Shown one piece after another: positions 22,304-28,809 of a stretch of DNA of 33,126 nucleotides (position 1 is its first letter; each line of letters opens with the position of its first letter). Source of the DNA: Algicola sp. (GTDB taxonomy: Bacteria; Bacteroidota; Bacteroidia; Flavobacteriales; Flavobacteriaceae); the NCBI GenBank assembly GCA_018222835.1, contig JAAEZN010000034.1:1-33126 (forward strand), read 5' to 3'. Position numbers and translations under genes: made by a program. The notes beneath the pieces are model-generated. The model was not told the origin of the DNA, ran no database searches, and saw nothing but the letters and a program-made list of their open reading frames with translations.

Positions 22304-23176
22304 TTATTTACCGGTTCCACCGATAGCTGGATCTTTCATTCCTTCTTCGATCATGTTATAGAACTGATCGATTTTTGGAAGTACTACGATACGGGTTCTT
22401 CTGTTTTTAGCTCTGTTTGCAGAAGTATTATTATCCACAAGTGGAACATAATGACTACGTCCGGCAGCTGTCATTCTAGCTGGATTTACACCAAAATCCT
22501 TTTGAAGGATCCTAACGACTGATGTTGCTCTTTTGGCACTCAAATCCCAGTTATCAGCTAGCTCGGAAGTTTTAATTGGCACATTATCGGTGTGTCCTTC
22601 TACCATAAACTCAAAGTCAGGCTTGTTGTTTACAACTTTGGCCACTTTACCAAGTACTTCTTTTGCAGCGCTGGTTACGTTGTAGCTTCCGCTTCTAAAT
22701 AACAATTTGTCGGAGATGGAAACGAACACAACACCTTTCTCAACACTGATTTCGATATCTTCATCATCCAAGTTGCCCAATACACCTTTTAAGCTCTGTA
22801 CCAAAGAAAGGTTAACGGAATCTCTCCTTGTAACGGCATCTTGAAGCTTTCTGATGGTAAGATCTTTTTCTTTAAGGCTTTCCAAAGATTTTTCAAGGTT
22901 TTCGGCACCTTTAGTAGTAAGGGTGGTCAAGTTGCCCATATTGTTGATAAGCTCTTGATTGTTTGCCTTAAGGAATGCGTTTTGATCTTCGAGGGTTTTT
23001 AGCCTAGAATCCGCAGTGGCCTTTTCTTCCAAGCAATCGTTCAATTTAACGGTTGCGGAATTCAATAGGTCTTGGGTTTCTTTGTGTTTGGCTTCTAGTT
23101 CGGAATATTTCTTTTGCGATACACAAGAAGATAAAAGAACTGTCATCGCCAATGTTCCTAGAAAAACTTTTTTCAT
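22304..23176 (-). CDS. OmpA family outer-membrane lipoprotein
   Basis: A 290-residue lipoprotein: signal peptide with lipobox LSSC (Cys18), a coiled-coil region (about 20-120), and a C-terminal OmpA-like peptidoglycan-binding domain (about 145-265). The residues that bind the diaminopimelate of peptidoglycan are visible: Asp197 in VEGHTDNVP and Arg216 in WDLSAKRATSV. Further motifs are LLFRSGSYNVTSAA (158-171) and ANRAKNRRTRIVV (253-265). It should tether the outer membrane to the cell wall, like Pal or YiaD-type proteins, with the coiled coil as spacer or oligomerisation region. The final 25 residues after the domain are low in structure. An exact TAATTTTG box (23232-23239, minus strand) lies about 55 bases upstream, without a clear -33 partner. 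A degenerate paralogue is encoded at 12316-13089. Confidence 0.93.
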   Translation of the reverse strand: MKKVFLGTLAMTVLLSSCVSQKKYSELEAKHKETQDLLNSATVKLNDCLEEKATADSRLKTLEDQNAFLKANNQELINNMGNLTTLTTKGAENLEKSLESLKEKDLTIRKLQDAVTRRDSVNLSLVQSLKGVLGNLDDEDIEISVEKGVVFVSISDKLLFRSGSYNVTSAAKEVLGKVAKVVNNKPDFEFMVEGHTDNVPIKTSELADNWDLSAKRATSVVRILQKDFGVNPARMTAAGRSHYVPLVDNNTSANRAKNRRTRIVVLPKIDQFYNMIEEGMKDPAIGGTGK

Positions 23177-23272
23177 AGTTCAAAATATAATTTAAGGATT
23201 GTTAGATTTATCAAATGTTAAGAAACTACACCAAAATTATAGAAAAACCAAGGCTCCTATATTTCGGCTTCG

Positions 23273-24274
23273 TTAATCTTTTACTAAAATGTTAAAATTC
23301 TCTACTTGATGTACGAAGTAGGACCATACTATGGATGTCGCAACATAGTACTTTAATAAAAAATTAGCTTTTTCCCGCTTTCTGTACATTTTTATAAAGT
23401 TAGCATAAAAACTAAGATGAGCTCGTAAGATGGCAAAACAGTGATCGAACTTTAACTGAAAAATAAATCGCATAGCGGCGATGCCATCCAATAGCAATCG
23501 GGCAAAAACCAAGGGGAGAGCTTTTTTTCTGGGAAGGTTCTTGGTTATGGAATAGAGGGAATTTCTAAAATTAAGGAAGGTCTTTTTGGGATTCATGTTG
23601 GATAATGTACTACCTCCTAGGTGATACACGTGACTGTGGCCTACATAATACACCTTATGTCCGGCATTTTTGGCCCTCCAGCACAAATCGATTTCTTCTT
23701 GGTGGGCAAAGTAATCCTCATCAAAACCTCCAAGTTTATGGAACACATCGCTTTTAATGAACATACAGGCACCTGTGGCCCAAAACACTTCTTTGGTGTC
23801 GTTATATTGGCCTTCGTCCTTTTCAATGGTCTGAAAAATCCTTCCTCTACAAAATGGGTAGCCGAACATATCGATAAAGCCTCCTGCGGCCCCGGCATAT
23901 TCAAAGTGGTCCCTCTTGTTCAAGTCCAGTATTTTGGGTTGGATTATGGATGCGTTCGGAAGTGTTTCAAAAGCATTTTTAACAGGCTCCAACCAATTCG
24001 GAGAAACTTCAACATCGGAGTTCAATAGACAATAGATATCTGCTTCTATGCCTTTTAGTCCATCATTGTACCCTTTGGCGAACCCGCCATTGGTGCTGTT
24101 CTGAACAATACCTACCGTAGGATAATGCTGTTTCAGAAAATCTACCGAACCGTCGGTGCTGGCATTATCCACCACGTAAATGTCGGCGCCTTGGGAATGT
24201 TCCATTACAGAGGGCAGAAACCTCTCCAATAAAGCTTCTCCATTCCAGTTGAGTATGACTACGGCGATTTTCAA
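23273..24274 (-). CDS. Glycosyltransferase family 2 protein
   Basis: GT-A fold glycosyltransferase that transfers a sugar from a nucleotide sugar onto a growing cell-surface glycan. Visible residues are VVILNWNG (5-12), VVDNASTDGS (34-43, Asp36 for nucleotide binding), TNGGFAKGYNDG (61-72), the metal-binding LLNSDVEV (83-90, a DxD variant with Asp87) and EEIDLCWR (193-200), which carries the likely catalytic base. This combination is typical of the rhamnosyltransferase/WbbL-like branch. The C-terminal 100 residues are basic and hydrophobic (LLLDGIAAMRFIFQL), suggesting peripheral membrane attachment rather than a full membrane domain. At 333 residues it is typical length. It lies 12 bases after the HsdR_N-like gene. 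No other surface-polysaccharide gene is near, so the acceptor is unknown. Confidence 0.9.
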   Translation of the reverse strand: MKIAVVILNWNGEALLERFLPSVMEHSQGADIYVVDNASTDGSVDFLKQHYPTVGIVQNSTNGGFAKGYNDGLKGIEADIYCLLNSDVEVSPNWLEPVKNAFETLPNASIIQPKILDLNKRDHFEYAGAAGGFIDMFGYPFCRGRIFQTIEKDEGQYNDTKEVFWATGACMFIKSDVFHKLGGFDEDYFAHQEEIDLCWRAKNAGHKVYYVGHSHVYHLGGSTLSNMNPKKTFLNFRNSLYSITKNLPRKKALPLVFARLLLDGIAAMRFIFQLKFDHCFAILRAHLSFYANFIKMYRKREKANFLLKYYVATSIVWSYFVHQVENFNILVKD

Positions 24275-24286
24275 AACGGTGGCAAA

Positions 24287-24733
24287 TTAACGGCTAAAAT
24301 CAGGAATATCCTCTAAAAACCTATATTTTTCATTCTCATGGTCCATTTTACAATAATAATGTGCCAGACCATTGGTCACCATAAGATACTCGGCCTTTAA
24401 TTGATAGTTGTATCGAGCTATCTGGTCAAAAACCGCTTGGGTAATGTTCACTTCGGGAGCCTTACATTCTATTAAAAGTAAAATGGAGCCATCAGGGTTA
24501 AAGACCACTACATCGTAGCGTCTTTTTAATGTGTTTACCGTTAGTTGCTTTTCCACATTCACTAGGCTCTTTGGATAATTCTTTGTGAACACCAAATATC
24601 GTAATACATGTTGTCGCACCCATTCTTCGGGTTGGAGCACTACAAATTTTTTACGTATCCCATCAAAAATGTACTGTCTATTTTGGCTATTTTTGATTCG
24701 GAACGAATAAGGCGGAAAGTTCAAATCTTGCAT
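24287..24733 (-). CDS. Small HsdR_N-type (PD-(D/E)XK) nuclease-like protein
   Basis: A 148-residue protein resembling the N-terminal nuclease domain of type I restriction subunits (HsdR_N_2 type). The PD-(D/E)XK-like core is visible: YDVVVFNPDG (73-82, Asp74) followed by LLLIECKAPE (85-94, Glu89-Cys90-Lys91), then a helical QIARYNYQLKAEYLMVTNG region (104-122). No helicase, methylase or specificity subunit is nearby, so it is not a restriction system. I recall the same small gene next to holA in other Flavobacteriaceae, which hints at a housekeeping role in DNA maintenance, but its function is not known to me. It is divergent from holA with 26 bases between the two starts, and is followed by the GT2 gene after 12 bases. 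Confidence 0.83.
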   Translation of the reverse strand: MQDLNFPPYSFRIKNSQNRQYIFDGIRKKFVVLQPEEWVRQHVLRYLVFTKNYPKSLVNVEKQLTVNTLKRRYDVVVFNPDGSILLLIECKAPEVNITQAVFDQIARYNYQLKAEYLMVTNGLAHYYCKMDHENEKYRFLEDIPDFSR

Positions 24734-24759
24734 TTTACAAAACTGGTGATATAATTTGA

Positions 24760-25761
24760 ATGGACAAAGTAAAAGAGATTGTAGGGGAAATCAATAAGGG
24801 CAATCCAAAGCCCATTTATTTTTTGATGGGAGAGGAGCCGTATTACATAGACCGAATATCCCAATACATTGCAGATAATGTACTGACCGAGGACGAAAAA
24901 GGGTTTAATCAGATGGTGCTCTATGGTAAGGACACCACGGTGGACGAAGTGGTGGCCAATGCCAAGAGATTTCCCATGATGGCAGAATACCAGGTAGTTA
25001 TAGTTAAAGAGGCACAACATCTTTCCAGAGCCATAGAAAGTCTGTCATCCTATGCCGAGAATCCCCAACTTACCACCATTCTCGTATTATGTTACAAATA
25101 CAAAAAGTTGGACAAGCGCAAAAAGCTGTACAAGACCATTAAAAAGAGTGGAGAGCTTTTTGAAAGCAAGAAATTATACGACAATCAGGTGGCCGATTGG
25201 ATCAGAAGAACCTTGGCCGGTAAAAAATATAAAATATCGCCCAAATCGTGTATTATGCTTGTGGAGTTTTTGGGTACCGACTTGAGCAAGATCAGTAACG
25301 AACTGGACAAGCTTACTCTAATTGTACCCGCCGCAACGGAAATTACCCCCGACCTGATCGAGGAACATATTGGTATTAGTAAAGACTTCAACAATTTTGA
25401 ATTAAAAAAAGCAATAGGGGAGCGGGATGTAAAAAAAGCATCTCGCATAATCGACTATTTTGCCCAAAACCCCAAGGACAATCCTTTTGTGGTCACCATT
25501 ACTCTTTTAAATACATTTTTTACGCAGCTATTGCAGTATCATGGGCTTAACGATCATTCTCCGGGCAACGTGGCCAAGGTGCTCGGGGTAAACCCATATT
25601 TTGTTAATGAGTATGTAGTGGCGGCCCGCAATTACCCTATGAAAAGGGTGAGCGGTATTTTATCCAGTTTAAGAACCCTGGATTTAAAAAGTAAGGGGGT
25701 GGGGGCCAGCAATATGGCTCAAGCTGATTTGCTGAAAGAGCTCCTTTCCGAAATTATTTAA
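24760..25761 (+). CDS. holA: DNA polymerase III subunit delta
   Basis: HolA, the delta subunit of the clamp loader, which opens the beta sliding clamp during replication. The 333 residues match the family: an N-terminal AAA+-like domain starting KEIVGEINKGNPKPIYFLMGEEPYYID (5-31 region, with the GEEPY element in place of a functional Walker A), the VVIVKEAQHLSR segment, the lid domain (about 140-205), and the C-terminal collar domain with NPFVVTITLLNTFFTQLLQYHG and LGVNPYFVNEYVVAARNYP. There is no catalytic Walker motif, as expected for delta. It is divergent from the HsdR_N-like gene and convergent with doxX, the two stop codons being only two bases apart with no terminator visible. Confidence 0.93.
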   Translation: MDKVKEIVGEINKGNPKPIYFLMGEEPYYIDRISQYIADNVLTEDEKGFNQMVLYGKDTTVDEVVANAKRFPMMAEYQVVIVKEAQHLSRAIESLSSYAENPQLTTILVLCYKYKKLDKRKKLYKTIKKSGELFESKKLYDNQVADWIRRTLAGKKYKISPKSCIMLVEFLGTDLSKISNELDKLTLIVPAATEITPDLIEEHIGISKDFNNFELKKAIGERDVKKASRIIDYFAQNPKDNPFVVTITLLNTFFTQLLQYHGLNDHSPGNVAKVLGVNPYFVNEYVVAARNYPMKRVSGILSSLRTLDLKSKGVGASNMAQADLLKELLSEII

Positions 25762-25763
25762 GA

Positions 25764-26141
25764 TTACCTCTTGTCCACGCTATATTTACCGGGCCCCAGT
25801 AACATGATTACCACAAAAATGGTTAAATAAAGCAAGGCCATTTCTTTTGTACCGAATGGATCGGAAGCATGGATAATAAATCCGGCAACAAACATGGTAA
25901 TAGCGGTAGGTATAGTGGCCCATCTGGTTTTAAAACCAATTATAATCAAAAGGGGGCATATAAACTCGCCCACTACAGTCAAAAAAAGCGAGGGGGCCTG
26001 ACCAATGCCAAATGGATTGGCAAATTGCGTGTCACCGTTGATTAGTTTCATAAGTTTAGGGTAGCCATGGGTAAGCATAAAAGCTGAGGGAACTATCCTT
26101 AAAAGTGCAAGTCCAAGGTGAATCAAAGTGTTGTTTTTCAT
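25764..26141 (-). CDS. DoxX family membrane protein
   Basis: A 125-residue protein with four hydrophobic segments (about 6-24, 50-70, 75-92 and 99-116) and the DoxX landmarks LALLRIVPSAFMLTHGYPKL (11-30) and GEFICPLLIIIGF (58-70). DoxX-like proteins are small inner-membrane proteins; some are linked to quinone-dependent or redox functions, but this one has no specific assignment. The length is normal. It lies 99 bases downstream of the E1 gene on the same strand; that spacer is A+T-rich with no convincing terminator, so read-through from E1 is possible. The start is at 26141 (MKNNTLIHLG). Confidence 0.88.
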   Translation of the reverse strand: MKNNTLIHLGLALLRIVPSAFMLTHGYPKLMKLINGDTQFANPFGIGQAPSLFLTVVGEFICPLLIIIGFKTRWATIPTAITMFVAGFIIHASDPFGTKEMALLYLTIFVVIMLLGPGKYSVDKR

Positions 26142-26240
26142 GCGGGGAAAAAATTAATCCTCGTGAAAGTATAAATTATGTTCTTAAAAACACAACTTTA
26201 ATTGATGAAAGGCACTTTTAAATTAATCTTTCAGGAATTA

Positions 26241-28652
26241 TTACCTCAATGCCGGATAGGATTGTGGGTCCGATTCGTGCATAATCTGGTACACTTTTTC
26301 AAAAATATCCTCTGCATTTGGTTTTGAAAAATAATCCCCGTCCGAAGCATATGCCGGACGATGTGCCTTTGCGGACAATGTTTGTGGCCTGCTGTCCAAA
26401 TAGCGGTATCCTCCTTGCTTTTCCACCACTTCCTGCATCAAGTAAGCCGAGCATCCACCTGGAACATCCTCATCTATCACTAAAAACCTGTTGGTCTTTT
26501 GCACGCTTTTTACCACATCGTGCTCCAAATCAAATGGCAACAAGGATTGGGCGTCGATTACTTCGGCATCAATACCTACTTCCTGAAGGTCTTGGGCAAC
26601 TTTTTCTACAATTCTAAGGGTGGAGCCGTAGGACAGTAGCGTTATGTCGTTACCTTCTTTTAGTGTTTCAACCTTACCAATAGGTGTGCAGAACTCTCCT
26701 AAGTTTTCTGGCTTCCTTTCTTTTAAACGGTATCCGTTCAAACTTTCTATGATCAAGGCAGGTTCGTCACTTTTCATCAGTGTATTGTAGAAGCCTGCAG
26801 CTTGGGTCATGTTTCTTGGAACCAGAACATACATACCTCGCAGCAAATGTACCAATCCGCCCATTGGTGATCCAGAGTGCCAGATTCCTTCCAAACGGTG
26901 GCCTCTGGTACGAACGATCAATGGAGCTTTTTGTTTGCCAACAGTTCTGTACATTAAAGTTGCCAAATCGTCGCTCAATGTTTGAATGGCATACAGGATA
27001 TAATCCAAATATTGTATTTCTGCTATAGGACGAAGTCCTCTAAGCGCCATACCTATTCCTTGCCCAATAATTGTGGTTTCGCGAATTCCTGTATCGGCAA
27101 TCCTGAGTTTGCCAAACTTCTTTTGAAGACCTTCAAGTCCTTGGTTTACATCCCCGATATTACCTGTGTCCTCACCAAAAACCAAAGCTTCGGGATATTT
27201 GGTGAACAGTTTATCAAAGTTGTCCCTAAGGATTACACGACCGTCCACTTCCTCGGTGTCTTCGGAATAGGAGGGGGCAACAGGCTCTATGGTAGTGGCT
27301 TTGTTGCCAATTTCTCTATATAGGTGCGAACCATACTCATATTCGCCATTCTTAATATAATTATCTATCCACTGTTGAAGTTGTTTTTTCTCGGGGGTAG
27401 ATTCGCCCAATAGATAGCGTAATGCTTTTCTTGATTTTGTTGCCAAGTCTTTTTTGAGGGGTTCCTCAATGGCGATCAAATCATTTTTAAGCTTTGTTAT
27501 AAAAACTCTGTTCGGACTTTTGCTAGCTGCTTGATCCAATAATTGTACCAATTCCTTTTTGGCTCGTATCTGGGGGCTTAAAAACTCGGTCCAAGCTTCT
27601 TTTTTGGCAGCTCTAACCTTTTGTTTGATTTCCCTTTCCGTTTTCTTGAGCTCTTCTTCGGTACTAATGCCGTTTTCTATGATCCACTCTCTAAAGCGCT
27701 TGTTACAGTCGTTTTCACGTTCCCACTCCAAACGATCGGAAGACTTGTATCTTTCGTGCGAACCCGAAGTAGAGTGGCCCTGCGGTTGGGTAAGCTCGGT
27801 AACATGGACAAGTACGGGAACATGTTGTTCACGGGCTATGTCCGAGGCATTCTCAAATGCATGGATAAGTGCTGTATAGTCCCATCCATTTACTTTCAAA
27901 ATTTCAAATCCCTTCTTTTCTTCGTCCCTTTGGAGTCCACTGAGCATTTCCGAAATACTACCTTTGGTGGTGTGGTATTCCGATGGCACCGAAATTCCGT
28001 ACTCATCATCCCAAATACAGATAACCATGGGAACCTGCATAACTCCTGCGGCATTCAATGTTTCAAAAAAATGCCCTTCGCTGGTACTGGCGTTCCCTAT
28101 GGTTCCCCAAGCCACCTCATTTCCGTTATTGGAGAAGTTGGTTTGGTCGATTCCTTCTACGTTTCTGTATATTTTGGATGCCTGTGCCAATCCTAACAAG
28201 CGAGGCATTTGGCCAGCAGTACAGGAGATGTCGGCACTACTGTTTTTTTGTTCGGTCAAGTTTTTCCACGTACCATCTTCATTTAAGCTGTGTGTAGAAA
28301 AATGGCCTCCCATTTGGCGTCCTGCGCTCATAGGCTCTTTTTCCAAATCGGTAGTAGCGTAAAGACCGTGGAAAAAGGATCTTGGGTCTAAATACCCCAA
28401 CGACATCATAAAAGTTTGGTCACGATAGTATCCGCTTCTAAAATCTCCATTTTGAAAAGCCCTTGCCATTGCCAACTGGGGGAGCTCTTTTCCATCTCCG
28501 AAAATCCCAAATTTGGCTTTACCGGAAAGCACTTCCCTTCGTCCCATTAAACTACATTCCCTGCTGGTAACGGCAGTCTCATAATCTTGAAGTATTTGAG
28601 TTTTGAAATCGTCAAAAGAAATATCGTTGCTAGTACTTGGATTGGGTTTCAT
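26241..28652 (-). CDS. 2-oxoacid dehydrogenase E1 component, fused alpha and beta subunits
   Basis: Thiamine-diphosphate-dependent E1 that decarboxylates a 2-oxoacid and passes the acyl group to lipoyl-E2. The 803 residues join E1-alpha (about 20-420) and E1-beta (about 470-803), normally two proteins. In alpha: GRREVLSGKAKFG, GYYRDQTFM (74-82), SAGRQMGGHFS (109-119) and the ThDP site. In beta: FGEDTGNIGDVNQGL, IRETTIIGQGIGMAL, IQYLDYIL, RTRGHRLEGIWHSGSP and LSYGSTLRIVEKVA. The ThDP/Mg motif reads GNAS (186-189) and WDDEYG (214-219) where relatives have GDG/GEG and NN. I remember this reversed pair in flavobacterial homologues, so it is probably a family trait. The substrate is likely a branched-chain 2-oxoacid or pyruvate; no E2 or E3 gene lies nearby to decide. 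A good promoter candidate lies at 28672-28703. Confidence 0.92.
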   Translation of the reverse strand: MKPNPSTSNDISFDDFKTQILQDYETAVTSRECSLMGRREVLSGKAKFGIFGDGKELPQLAMARAFQNGDFRSGYYRDQTFMMSLGYLDPRSFFHGLYATTDLEKEPMSAGRQMGGHFSTHSLNEDGTWKNLTEQKNSSADISCTAGQMPRLLGLAQASKIYRNVEGIDQTNFSNNGNEVAWGTIGNASTSEGHFFETLNAAGVMQVPMVICIWDDEYGISVPSEYHTTKGSISEMLSGLQRDEEKKGFEILKVNGWDYTALIHAFENASDIAREQHVPVLVHVTELTQPQGHSTSGSHERYKSSDRLEWERENDCNKRFREWIIENGISTEEELKKTEREIKQKVRAAKKEAWTEFLSPQIRAKKELVQLLDQAASKSPNRVFITKLKNDLIAIEEPLKKDLATKSRKALRYLLGESTPEKKQLQQWIDNYIKNGEYEYGSHLYREIGNKATTIEPVAPSYSEDTEEVDGRVILRDNFDKLFTKYPEALVFGEDTGNIGDVNQGLEGLQKKFGKLRIADTGIRETTIIGQGIGMALRGLRPIAEIQYLDYILYAIQTLSDDLATLMYRTVGKQKAPLIVRTRGHRLEGIWHSGSPMGGLVHLLRGMYVLVPRNMTQAAGFYNTLMKSDEPALIIESLNGYRLKERKPENLGEFCTPIGKVETLKEGNDITLLSYGSTLRIVEKVAQDLQEVGIDAEVIDAQSLLPFDLEHDVVKSVQKTNRFLVIDEDVPGGCSAYLMQEVVEKQGGYRYLDSRPQTLSAKAHRPAYASDGDYFSKPNAEDIFEKVYQIMHESDPQSYPALR

Positions 28653-28671
28653 AAAGTATAGAAGATTTCTG

Positions 28672-28703
28672 CAAAAATATTAAAAACGAGTCAAAATAGC
28701 AAT
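28672..28703 (-). promoter_or_regulatory. Candidate promoter of the fused E1 dehydrogenase gene
   Basis: On the minus strand ATTG (28700-28703) is followed after 20 bases by TATTTTTG (28672-28679), an exact TAnnTTTG box. The spacing and order match the Bacteroidota sigma-ABfr-type promoter (TTTG, about 19-21 bases, TAnnTTTG). The predicted RNA would start about 10-15 bases before the ATG at 28652. The rest of the 157-base spacer (to 28809) is A+T-rich with no visible gene or terminator. Confidence 0.45.
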
Positions 28704-28809
28704 AGGAGTTCGCGTTAATAAATTGAAATTACGTTAAAAATATGGCAATAAAATTTATTATTTGTTAAAAATGTAACCTAAATCAAGTCTTCAATTGTCA
28801 ATATGACAA

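Noticed and set aside
24287-24733. Restriction-modification system
   Set aside because: Only a small HsdR_N-like protein is present; there is no methylase, specificity subunit or helicase, so a defence system is not supported.
24721-25020. 99-residue reading frame antisense to holA
   Set aside because: It is the shadow of the well-supported holA frame, has no recognisable domain and no start context.
27621-28196. 191-residue plus-strand reading frame inside the E1 dehydrogenase
   Set aside because: It lies opposite conserved E1-alpha sequence; its peptide has the odd composition typical of antisense shadows.
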